Assembly (NCBI RefSeq): GCF_003589595.1
Contig: NW_020653415.1
Coordinates: 40,103-104,102, forward strand
Length of the DNA: 64,000 bases
Direction: 5' to 3'
Source of the DNA: Hyposmocoma kahamanoa
Taxonomy: Eukaryota; Arthropoda; Insecta; Lepidoptera; Cosmopterigidae
Under the pieces are notes generated by a model. That model saw nothing but the letters and a program-made list of their open reading frames with translations. It made no database searches and was not told the origin of the DNA. Shown here in pieces: positions 36,578 through 46,816 of the stretch. Positions within the stretch are counted from its first letter, which is position 1. Each line of letters begins with the position of its first letter. A program made the position numbers and the translations under genes.

Positions 36578-37676
36578 ATGTCACGCTTAAGCAATAGTGA
36601 TTACTATGAGATGATGTTGTGCGTAGGCGCAGCCGATGGGAGCTTACGCCAGGCTCGCCAAATTTATTGGGCAAAGTTTGTTGATGGCGTCCCAGAAAAT
36701 CGACGTCGACCATTTCCTACTCTGAAATGCTTCAGGAAGATGGTTATGAGACTTCATAATAGTGGATCGTTCCGTGGTTCCAGTTCTGAAGGCCGGCCGA
36801 GTTCACGAGACCCAGAATTCGAGGCAGATGTTTTGGAACATTTTCTCGGCAATCCAAAGACAAGTACTCGTCGTGCTGCGGCAGCCTTTGGTGGTGTGAA
36901 CCATATGAGTGTGTGGCGTGTGCTACGGGATGATGGCCAGCACCCATACCATTTTCAAAGAACGCAGGAGCTGTTACAAGCGGACTATGATCCACGTTCC
37001 GTTACGTTTACGACCGCGACCAGATTGGGAGGTCTCCCGACTTCGCTTCGTCGGTACTGTGGACAGACGAGGCGTCATTTACGCGTGCGGGCATTATCAA
37101 TATGCATAATGAACATTTTTGGACTCATTTGAATCCCCGCGTATCAAGGGAATCAAATTTTTAACACCAGTGGCGGATTAACGTGTGGTCTGGTATAATA
37201 GGTTGTGCCGTCATCGGTCCAGTGTTTTTGCCGGCAAGTCTGAATGGGGCCAATTATTTAAGATTCCTAACAGAAGACTTGGATGACGTTCTGATGGCCC
37301 TGCCAGTGACACAATACGTGAGACTCGTGATGGAACACAGGATGACTTTCCAGCACGATGGACCACCCGCACATTTTGCTCGAAATGTACGTTCCCATCT
37401 GAACGACCGTTTCCCGCAGTGGATTGGGCGGGGAGGTCCTGTACCCTGGCCAGCGCGGTCCCCAGACTTGACACCGCTCGATTTTTTTTATGGGATCATA
37501 TAAAAAATATTGTTTATGCGGAGTCCTGTGAAAGCGCAGAAGAAATGAGGCAGCGGATCGAAATGGCATTTAGTCAAATCACTCGGCAGATGCTTCAAAG
37601 AGTAGAGCAGTCTCTGTACCGACACACGGACATATGCATATTGCATGGAGGTCGGCATTTTGAACCTTACCTGTAA
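36578..37676 (+). pseudogene. DUF4817/DDD transposase, frameshifted
   Basis: From the ATG at 36578, SNSDYYEMMLCVGAADGSLR begins a DUF4817-type helix-turn-helix. It is followed by GRPSSRDPEFEADVLEHFLG and the second helix-turn-helix NPKTSTRRAAAAFGGVNHMS. Other frames continue with SSVLWTDEASFTRAGI (first catalytic D), MTFQHDGPPAHFARNVRSHL (second D) and SPDLTPLDFFLWDHIKN (third D, 40 residues after the second by my count). The C-terminus runs to 37676. At least three frameshifts or stops interrupt it (near 37000, 37157 and 37480). Confidence 0.85.
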
Positions 37677-38360
37677 ATGTGTGAGATGTGCCAGCAGTGC
37701 GTGCAGTGATTGTGCTTATTATTCAAAATTATCGTAAACAAGTCAATATTTCGTACATTGTACAATTACAATTCGTAGGAAATTCATTAAAACGTGTATG
37801 AATTGAACAGTAGGTAAGTACCAATTAAAAAAGTATCCACTATTGTAAAATTGTCGTAAATAAATGTATTAATACTAAACTATGTAAAATGTGTATACGA
37901 TGAAGGCGTGCGTAACTACGGGCTTAATAAGTAAATAAATATTCTTTAAATTGTATGTAAATAATACGTACGCGTACCTGGGTATGGCATAAAATAATAT
38001 TGTAAGAAATGATTCGATTTTTCTAGGTATTTAAAGATTTTGTTACTTAATATTAACGTATTATCAACATATTCAAATCATGTTTTTACAATGGCATTTC
38101 AATTGTAGTCAGCTGTTCTTTCGCCCCGCCTTGCGGCCGCCCAGGTTTCATGAATGAATTTGTGAAGTCGTAGTAACGTAACTAGCAATAGAGTTGTGAC
38201 GCAGTGGTTGTTTCGGACAATCACTATTTATACAAACATAATTAAACTTATATCAACATTAAAAGTCACTTATTTTTATTTGATATTTTGCACACAGGGT
38301 CTAAATCAAGTGTACATTTGGGTCCTTTAATATGACCACACCTTTCTGTTACACCCGGTA

Positions 38361-38722
38361 TATAATGACGATGATGCTGATGCTGCTGTTGGTGCTTTGA
38401 TGCTAATGATGCTGATGGTGCTTATAGTACCGATGATGCTGATAGTTCTAATGATTCTGATGGTGCTTATGATGCTGATGATGTTGATTATGCTAAAGGT
38501 ACTGATGATGCTGGTGCTGCTGATTTGATGATAGTGCTGATGACGCTGATGATGACCGATAACCAGGCATGACTTCGATATTGTCATCAGCAACATCAGA
38601 ACCATCAGCACAATGAGAATTACTAGCGCTATCATCATCATCATCATCAGCACCTTTAGCATAATCATCATCAGCACTATCAGAACCATCTGCAACATCA
38701 GCATCATCAGCATTATACAGTG
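38361..38722. repeat. GAT/ATC-rich inverted repeat (foldback-like)
   Basis: The left half is built of GATGATGCTGATG-type units and the right half (from about 38580) of CATCATCAGCA-type units, so the strand can fold on itself. The same GAT-rich sequence lies just left of the 4.6-kb element (33687-33711). An inverted match is at 39089-39113 (ATAAGCATCATTAGCTGCAT). The protein-like frame on the minus strand is only a translation of the repeat. Confidence 0.65.
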
Positions 38723-39461
38723 TTTAGATTTTCATTCTCGTGACGGACTAGAATAGAATTATGTGGAATGTCTGCGTGACGTAGACGCAGTACGGGAAGC
38801 AAGGTCGACTGCTCTACCAATCGACGATATGACACTTCCTCGCTGTCGCTACTCGCACCCCACCACCAAATACTCCTGCGTTTCTTTCTGAGCATTTAAG
38901 GTCATTGTTCAAAATGTTTGCAAGTGCCGTGCAAGTCAATGACCTTTGGATCAAATATGTTTACCGCTATGAAATAAAAAATTGGAATTTACGAAGTTTT
39001 TTCCGATTTGTTTTTTCAGTGATTTGGGTTCAATTTCGGACTGAATGACCTCTGTAAATATGGCGAAAATGCAAATCAACATATTGTATATAAGCATCAT
39101 TAGCTGCATCAGCAGTTACTATTGTTCTCACGTTTTATTTATCGTTGTCACGATAAATTGTCGTCACGGTCTAGTGGAAACAGCTAGACACGACAGTCGT
39201 TCAACGATAAAATAAACATCCACGATAGATAGTCGTGAAATGGGAACAGACTAGACATGACAGTCATCCAACAATAAATAAAATGTTACGACATAGTGGG
39301 AACGGGCCCTTATACGACAGTGGGCCCATAAACAAATTTGATGGATAAATTGTTATTTTTGACGAAAGTATCTTTTTCTTCTTTTGTATACAAAAAACAA
39401 CAAAGACAAAATATCTATAACATAGACAGTTGGTCCAGTTGATGAATATTTTGACTTGTTA

Positions 39462-39586
39462 AGGTGAATTTACACTGCATAAATTCAGGCATATGATCTT
39501 GTGTTGATCAATCAGGACCGGCGACGACAACTCTTGTTTGGTTAACTCAAGATTATTGCCAGAATTTGTGTATTGTGAATCCACCT
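39462..39586. mobile_element. 125-bp MITE with TTA duplication
   Basis: TTA flanks both sides (39459-39461 and 39587-39589). The ends are inverted copies: AGGTGAATTTACACTGCATA at the left, AGGTGGATTCACAATACACA inward from the right. Length, TIR and TTA target fit a Tourist/Harbinger-type MITE. Confidence 0.7.
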
Positions 39587-40124
39587 TTATTATTATATAT
39601 TAGTATTATTCTACTAGTATTGAATTTAAAGCCAACCAGTTTAAAAAGATAAGAAAGTATAGAGAAACTCAGAATAGCTTAAACTAAAATTATATTGTTT
39701 ATAACGTATCTTAAATAGTGGCTGTATTTATTTTAATAAATTTAGGACACTATTAGAGAGAGAAATGAAATATACGAATCTTCCTCTTTATTGATAGTAA
39801 CACTCTACAGCACAATTTTTTTAACCAGTTCATATAGTACCACAACAACGTCGCCTTGCAATTTTTGCATACAATTTTGTTGGCGTTTGTTGCCACTTGA
39901 TGGCGTATGCGTAGTCGTTGAAAATGTTGGTCGGAATCCGAACCTGTCGAAAATGATGAATTCGGTTTTGCAAATTATTAGAACTTTAGTAATGTTGTAG
40001 TTAAATTACATAAACATGAAGATATAATAGCTAGGTTGTGATAAATATTATTTTCAACGGGGTGGAGAGTGTTTTCGGTGTGTAAAAGTCATAAGACTTG
40101 TGTCATCTGACTTCTACCTTCAAG

Positions 40125-40286
40125 ATGGCTCCTCCGCCGGAGTATGATAAGGAACCGAAAGCCCCGGATAAAAGTGTCATAAGCATTTCCTGTGAAGAAA
40201 CGAAGGCGCTACACAATCTAGCAAACGACCAGCAAACCAATTCGGACAATAAACCTGAGAAAACGGTGGGCAGTAGCGAAGTGGAG
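40125..40286 (+). CDS. Probable first coding exon, unidentified gene
   Basis: ATG in a CAAGATGGC context opens 54 codons (MAPPPEYDKEPKAPDKSVIS, ending VGSSEVE) that stop exactly at a strong donor GAG|GTAAGT. The piece is hydrophilic, like a cytosolic or disordered N-terminus. I do not recognise the protein. The exon at 43621-43881, which has a membrane-segment-like stretch, may belong to it, but the phases do not join directly (0 versus 1), so a small exon between them would be needed. Other exons may lie beyond the window. Confidence 0.5.
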
Positions 40287-42391
40287 GTAAGTTGACCTCT
40301 GTTGCCATTTGTGCGATTTGGAGGCTATATTAGTAATTAACAAATGATTAGACGACTTTTTCGCAGTCTGTAGTTCGTTCGCACGCTAATTGTTGTTACG
40401 AAATGTTGTATATTAACGATTTGGCGATACCGGACACGCTGTGTCCACAAGTAGGCAGGTGAAAATGGCGAAGGATAGATGTCAAAAATAATGTACAATA
40501 CGGCTCGTGCAGATAAGGAACGTGAGTTCACACGCCGTTCTGCATATATTACTGTGTTTCCGACTTGGTCAATCAATGTTTCGAGCGGTCTTGAGTTCAT
40601 CAGACTAGAATTTATGTGATGAAAAACAATATTCGGCGAACCATTTAAGAATTGCATGTGGGTGCATTTATGCCTATTTCTTTGATTGTACAGACTACAT
40701 CGTATTTTACTTGTGTTAAGCATTGAACTGGATATAAAACACAAGTTCCTGGTGCATGGCTTGTGCCCATTGTTACTTTCACAGTATCATATGGCCTCTA
40801 CATTGTGGTCATCTCAAATTTCCTTGTCTACATACTATCATAATCTACCCTCTTTTTATTAATATGTACACTTTATCAATAGACAGCTAAATTAAGATAG
40901 CTACAACAGTTATTAATTCTATTTGTATCTATTCTATTCATTTGAACCATTATTGTATGTACTAGTAGTTATTTATTTACATTTCTCATTTAAAATTAAT
41001 ATTTGTGTAATCATGCCCTTAGTAAAATTCGTACTTGCACCATATCAAAGTAATTTCTTAGGTTTACCAGTAAATTTTCAAAAATAATATCAATATATAG
41101 CATACAGCAGGGGTACTTAAAATAATTACTAAGCTATTGCATATTTTACATTGGTTAATTCATCAACAATTGGAGACAATGCATTGCCCTAGAACTTCAT
41201 GAATAATTTGTTTACTTTTATGTTAAATGAGTATAACAGCCAACCTTGCTTTGTGTTGATAGAAAGTTATTTTTACTCAACCAATATAATATTATGATGT
41301 CCCAATGTATGCCTCCAGTATCTTCTAAGGAAAAATTTTGGCTATATATACTCCACTATATTCACTCATTGAAGACTTCAAGAATCTTTTGCAGATTTAT
41401 ATTATTTGTGATTACAGGTTGCTTTGTGATATTTTTTTTCTCTATCAAGGCAAGGGATAAAATTTGCAGTTAGGTTTATTCAAATTTTGAATGTAAATAT
41501 GCTGTCAAAATTATTTGAAGTCTCGATGCCAGTCCTTGCCAGGAATCATACTTCGACGGGCATGGAGGACAAATATTTTCTCAGCTAGGTCATTACAATT
41601 ATTGTTGCATTGCAAGAAACGTAAATTTCAATGTTGGTAAATGTAGGAAATACTTAATAAAATTAGTTTAAATTAGTCCTTACACTGCATTGGGAAATTG
41701 TGATGGACTATGATAGTCTGGTAGATATCCATGTGCAGCAGGATATGTATGTGTATCTTGGTGAATCTATTGTAATACTCTGAATATTTTGTTAGTGTGT
41801 GTTTTTGAGTTAAAGCTCTTAATAAGACTTGTAAACACCAAATAAATAGAGATATTGGCACTGCAACTGCTATGGACAGGCATGTAGCTTACCATCAGGT
41901 GCACAACTTGTTTGTCATGTCACTTAATATTATAAAAAAAAGTATTAAAGTAAGGTAAAAAACTAAGATACGAACAATAAGAACAAAAGCTACATCAGTA
42001 ATCAGATTTTAACACTGCAGATTTAAAAAAAACTACTTTCTTCTTTTCAGTAGCCAGTTATGCTATCCTTCACATATTTAACTTATTGAGTTTTCTATTA
42101 TTTATGGTTACAATTGTCACACCACAATGAAACGTAAAAAACTACACTAAGTTATACTGCCATCCAAAAGTTTGAATGTAGAAGTATCATAGTCTAATTT
42201 GCCAGCTCTATAGCCATGTTACACCTTAAAAAAACAAACAATTCATTTCTGCTGCAGGAGCTGACACTGCTCTAATTATTATCAACATTCAAACAGAAAT
42301 GCATGCAGAGGCTACTTGACAAGCAATCCTGGTTGTTTTCTCAAACTTGTATCTTAAAAGTAACCGAAATGCAAACATTGCATTGTTTAAA
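40287..42391. other. No gene recognised; one LINE tail
   Basis: Probably intron of the gene that starts at 40125. A minus-strand 135-codon open frame at 40337-40744 has no recognisable motif. A plus-strand RTE-like LINE tail lies at 41862-41943. Confidence 0.4.
41862..41943 (+). repeat. LINE 3'-end repeat (RTE-like tail), copy 3
   Basis: TGCTATGGACAGGCATGTAG, CTTACCATCAGGTGCAC and a terminal A run; a very short 5'-truncated copy. Confidence 0.6.
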
Positions 42392-42769
42392 CTTAGAATA
42401 ATAACGCATAGAAACCTAGTCCGCACATGCTAAGTGAGGCAAATTTAAGCGCTCCCAATGGGCCTACACGAGTGGGCGGGCCTTCAGTGCTCAAGGTCAA
42501 CTTGCACCGCGAACAAATCAAGAATTTTAGCTAAAAATGACGAAATGTGCGGTAAATGAGTGTAAAAATACGCCAGACAAACATAAAATAGATACTAACA
42601 TCACATTCCATAAGGAAGTAATGCGTTTCAACTTGTATTTTTATATAAATATTCACTAAAACCGAAAATTAACCAACTACTAAAACTAGCCTACATGAAT
42701 TTGATTTTTGCCTCACTTGTGACAGTTCGTTTGATGTGAAACTATCATTCTATGCGTTATTATTCTAAG
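42392..42769 (+). mobile_element. 378-bp P-like miniature element with THAP start
   Basis: A perfect 8-bp duplication TGTTTAAA lies on both sides (42384-42391 and 42770-42777). Perfect inverted ends of 22 bp read CTTAGAATAATAACGCATAG and onward. Inside is the beginning of a THAP zinc-finger frame. An 8-bp duplication together with a THAP domain is the combination seen in P elements, so I infer an internally deleted P-superfamily transposon; 8-bp duplications also occur in hAT. Confidence 0.75.
42537..42659 (+). pseudogene. Truncated THAP-domain fragment of P-like transposase
   Basis: A 40-codon frame begins MTKCAVNECKNT and continues through DTNITFHK. The C-x4-C spacing and the ITFHK block match the first half of a THAP domain. 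It then runs into unrelated sequence and a stop, as expected if the rest was deleted. Confidence 0.65.
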
Positions 42770-43620
42770 TGTTTAAATATTCAAATATTTTTTGGGCTGA
42801 TTTCACATCACATTTCTTTCATATTCACACACTGGCTTTTACCTGTTCTTAAAGTAATGCATCCATATTAACATCCTTGATAAGAAATTTAAAATAAAAA
42901 GAAGGCTTTGCCATCTCCTGAATAATCACTCACATCGAATGGCACATAATGCATACTTGTTGTTCTATTTGCGAATGGTTTGGAATTTAAACTCTTTTTA
43001 AATTATTATAATTTTTACTGACCATTCAGGGCTATGGCAGAACATGAGAGAGGACAATAAATAAAATGCTTAGTTCTCTGTAGCTGAATCAGTTTTTAAT
43101 TTGATTTTTTTTTCTTGTATGTGTGTGCATTTCATGTTAAATAAATTAGTTTTTTTTAATTATTTTATTTGCGATCGGCCACCAAGCCACAAGCGAATCT
43201 AGGAATGACGTAGGAACTGGATAAACTGGTTTTAGTTTAATAATAAAGTCCGGTTTAATAATAAACTGGTTTTAATTTAATAAAAAAGTAAAAAGGTTAT
43301 TTAGAACATTGCAATAAAAATTAAATTTACTGTTGTGTAAAAATATAATGAGAAACACTCATTCTTCACTGTGATAATTTGTATAAAAGTGTATATTGTA
43401 ATATAAATTCTTCATACTAATTAAGGTTTTGGTGGTGACTTAATTGATGTTGACATTGTATGATTTTCACAGCTTAATTAAGGTTACAGTTTTTCATTCT
43501 TTTGTTCTTTTGAAAGTGAAGTAGAAGTAGAAAGTGAGTTGTCATGTCCATTTTTTTGTACTAAATTTCTATAGAACAATTTATCTAGAGAGTTGTATGT
43601 CCATCTGTACAATATTTCAG
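42770..43620. other. No gene recognised
   Basis: An AT-rich spacer or intron with no coding or repeat signal that I could support. Confidence 0.4.
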
Positions 43621-43881
43621 GGGAAGTTGTCTTCTACTGTGGGCAGTCTGGTCAGAACTGTCCTCGTCGTGTTTTGTCCAAAAGAAAGACAATCTCATTT
43701 GGAATGTCTGTCAGTCTAGTTATTACGTCTTTGTGGCTAGTCATGGAACCTGGACGCGACAAGAGTGATAAAATCGCCGCAAAATATAACTCATATCAGT
43801 TATATCAGGACCCATGTCATCGCAGTTGTGTGTTGGATAGTGTCAATGGCAAGCATTTGTATGTAATGGCAGGCCATCGAG
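43621..43881 (+). CDS. Possible internal exon with a membrane segment
   Basis: It is bounded by AATATTTCAG| and GAG|GTACTA. The frame reads EVVFYCGQSGQNCPRRVLSK, then RKTISFGMSVSLVITSLWLV, a hydrophobic stretch with basic residues before it (type II membrane orientation), then MEPGRDKSDKIAAKYNSYQL. Cys residues follow (DPCHRSCVLDSV). The product is not recognised. It may follow the 40125-40286 exon. A LINE tail begins 36 bases after the putative donor. Confidence 0.4.
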
Positions 43882-43916
43882 GTACTATTCAAATGCAATT
43901 GAATTTATTTGGTATT

Positions 43917-44215
43917 GTTCTTTTTTTCATAATATCAAGTGACAGGGCGGACAAGTCGTGCGCCTGATGGTAAGCTACACGCCTGTCCATAACAGTTGCA
44001 GTGGCATTCAGAGCTTTAAATCGCAAAAATCTGAGGGGCACTGCCACTGCGCCCGTCACACCGAGGCATAAGTTAACAAGTCTCATGTGCCATAATTTCA
44101 CCAGCACACTTACCCTTCCAAACCGGAACACAATAATGCTGACATTACTGCTTGGCGGCAGAATTAGGTAAGGTGGCAGTACTTCCCTGGACAAACTCTT
44201 TCACAAGAAGCTCTA
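43917..44215 (-). repeat. LINE 3'-end repeat (RTE-like tail), copy 4
   Basis: Minus-strand copy of about 300 bp, the longest in the window. It runs from the A-rich end at 43917 through GTGCGCCTGATGGTAAGC and CAGAGCTTTAAATCGC to GGTGGCAGTACTTCCCTGG. Confidence 0.65.
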
Positions 44216-44689
44216 CTGCCTTTTGCTTTCAATGGCGTGTTTACGAATTCCTTAACGTTTCTTTCGATGGATTCGTGCCATCGAACTGCTATTAATGTAC
44301 AGTAGAAAAAACATCGGTGTTTCCTTGCTGATTAAACTAAAATATGCTATTAAATTATATTAATTAGTAACATAGTAGTAGTAGCATAGTAATTTATAAT
44401 AATAATTTTAGTAGGGCAACATCGATCGTTAGAATGAATGCCATCACTGCCATTCGACTTACACTCTAATGAGACTCAACTGCCATTGCAACTAGAATTT
44501 AGCAGAATAACAAATGTTATCATAATTACAATGTAAATCTCAGTGGATTCTCAATGGAAGTGATTTGAAGAAAATTAACAGACTTCCCTGATCTAATCCT
44601 TTCCAAGTAAGTCATAAGTTGCCTCATTAATAACATTTTTATAAAATTAATAACATTTTTGCCTCATTAATAACATTTTTATAAAAAAA

Positions 44690-44990
44690 TACCGACCTCA
44701 AAAGTTCGTGGAATTACATCTATTTGCCAAAATTGAAATCGGTTACCGGAAAGTGCGCGAAACCGGATTCATCCCTTAGTTTGCCACCCTTATGGGTGGA
44801 ATATTTCCTTTAAATTTAAATGGGACCAATACTGAGGCCTCTTTCCAACAAAAAAAGAATCATCAAAATCGGTTCACAAATTAGTTACTCGTAGTTATCA
44901 CGTAACATACATAAATATAAAAAGAAAACAGGCGAATTGAACCTCGAATTCGATTGGAACCTCATCCTTTTTTTTGAGGTCGGTAAAAAT
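44690..44990 (-). repeat. Unclassified dispersed repeat D (copy 4)
   Basis: ACCGACCTCAAAAGTTCGTG, GGTTACCGGAAAGTGCGCG, CCAACAAAAAAAGAATCATC and a closing CCTCATCCTTTTTTTTGAGG match the 26155-26600 and 8368-9080 copies. Just upstream, 44620-44683 repeats GCCTCATTAATAACATTTTT twice. Confidence 0.6.
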
Positions 44991-45764
44991 AAGAGAATTT
45001 GCCACGTCACCACGCTTTGCGATCACAGGTGGGCTGCAAACTAGGCTCGACTCCAATTGCCAGTGCTCTTCAGCGTCAAGCGTGCTTATGATTGCCCAAT
45101 GGAAACAGACGCTTTGCTAGTGTCTTCGAGCAATTAGGGTATTGTATGTATAGGGCGATACTGCTGCCCGTCTCCTAAATTCATCCTTCATATCCCAAAT
45201 AGATATACGATGTCGTGTAGTATACAGCAACACGACATAAAGTGTACAGATGTGCTGAACTTGGTGGAACTGGCAGATGTTGCGAGATCAAAGGCCATTC
45301 ATTCAGCACACGAATTCGAAACTTCTCTATTAGGATTGGCAGAATGTTAAAAAGCTTTTATTGACATTAGTACCTATTGTGACGTTTAAGGCAAGATTTG
45401 TGTTCTTTTGTGTAGTCTATCTTGCTATTTAAATAGCCGACACAAGGATCATTTTTCAAAACACGATGCGATCAAGTATTCAAACCCTTTTTCTATAATT
45501 CGATTTGGCACCGCATTTGGGTCAACTCGTATGCATATCGACCGCATAAATCATGTTTGCGTTGTTATCAGGTTTATTGAAGATCGTGTTTTATCTTAAA
45601 TGTAAATAACATTTCGTGTCAAACTATTAATTTGATCCAATGTTGTATTCTCGTCAGGGAGTCACCACATTTATCAACGTGAAGCCGATCAGAAAAATGT
45701 TTTATGTCCATATAAACGCGCAATTTCTTTTCGTTCTTATTGAGTGGACCTTTTTCGAACTGGC
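44991..45764. other. No gene recognised
   Basis: The segment has short frames only. Confidence 0.4.
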
Positions 45765-45767
45765 TTA

Positions 45768-46816
45768 AAGTGCTTTTCCACTGGCGAGGAGAGACGAGAC
45801 GAGGCGATGCGAGAATTGAAATCTCGCCGACCTATTTCCACCAAAAATTGCCATCGCGAGCTCGCGCAAGCACGCACGGTCTCGCGCCAGCACTCGCGAG
45901 CTCGCGCTATGGTTATGGGTAGTGAAGACACAGTGCTTTTCAATTCGTCTAGCGATAAACACGCGGCTAAAGTAGGTACCATGTCCCGCAAATTCTTATT
46001 ATTAAATATGTTAACGGAAGAAGAATCAAATGAAGACACTGTAAGAAGAAATAATCATGTTGTATAATATAAGCTGTTTTTACTCTCTAAGATATAATAA
46101 ATAAATAAATATAAATAAAAAGAACTTTTTCGAAAATAACTTATTTTATAATCTTTTATCCCAGGCCAAATATTACGAACTAGCAAAATACACATCAAAA
46201 GTTTACAATATATTTTTGAAAACGATGCTATGTTTCAAAAGTGGTTAAAGTCACATTCCTAATCGTGTACATTTTAATGCAATTATAAATATATAATATG
46301 CATTGTATAAATATTTACGAAATTGATATGGATACATGTGTGACACCAGTACTATATATTTTTCATTGAATGTAGTTTGTTTATTTTTCTCTGAAATAAA
46401 AGTATACCTTTTTTATAATGGTGTCGTGAATACATATTTTTGAATGTTTTCAAAAACTAAAAAAAAATAAAACTCAAGGTACATTTTTTGAAATATCTAA
46501 TATTTACATAATTTCGAAAATGTGTGAACGTTTACATTTTAATGCACGCGACTGTATTGGGATACAGTCGCGTGCTCGCGATATCGTACGAGACATCGTG
46601 AATTGTGTTTCCATTGCAGAGTTAATAAAGAGTCTATGTAGGCAGCAATACGGTTCAATGTTACATCAATAAATATTTCAAATCTCGTCTCGCTCATTCT
46701 CGTCAATCCCGACCATTTCCACCGAAGATGCGCTGGGAGAGAATTGATATTTGCCGTACAAATTTTAAAAATCGTCTCGCCCCGTCTCGTCACGCCTCGC
46801 CGGTGGAAATACACCC
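45768..46816 (+). mobile_element. 1.05-kb Harbinger-type deletion derivative
   Basis: TTA lies on both sides (45765-45767 and 46817-46819). Long inverted ends read AAGTGCTTTTCCACTGGCGA at the left and GGGTGTATTTCCACCGGCGA inward from the right, continuing in GACGAGACG-type repeats. A plus-strand frame (about 45909-46067) reads MVMGSEDTVLFNSSSDKHAA and RKFLLLNMLTEEESNED before it stops. It could be the remnant of a transposase N-terminus. The centre is AT-rich and non-coding. Confidence 0.7.

Larger units (their letters stand above)
33713..38358 (+). mobile_element. 4.6-kb TIR transposon with DUF4817-type transposase
   Basis: The ends are perfect 28-bp inverted repeats (33715-33742 and 38329-38356; inward sequence GGGTGTAACAGAAAGGTGTG then GTCATATT). 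TA, or TATA, lies on both outer sides, as for IS630/Tc1/mariner elements. Inside are a tandem tRNA-like array (35670-36180) and a broken transposase (36578-37676). The left 1.9 kb (33743-35669) has no recognisable gene. Length and TIR identity suggest the ends stayed intact longer than the coding region did. Confidence 0.8.
33443..39309. mobile_element. MITE copy 2, split by nested insertions
   Basis: The two ends of the 1993-2518 MITE are found 5.9 kb apart: the left part is 33443-33652 and the right part about 39117-39309. TTA occurs on both outer sides (33440-33442 and 39310-39312), a preserved 3-bp target duplication. The left end has a doubled GGGCGCGTT (33443 and 33469). Between the halves sit a GAT-rich inverted-repeat sequence and, inside that, a 4.6-kb TIR transposon. 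Confidence 0.8.

Noticed and set aside
38327..38713. 128-codon Met/Leu/Ile-rich frame on the minus strand
   Set aside because: It is just the translation of the GAT/ATC-rich inverted repeat.
40337..40744. 135-codon minus-strand open frame
   Set aside because: No recognisable motif, no promoter or splice context; probably chance in an intron.
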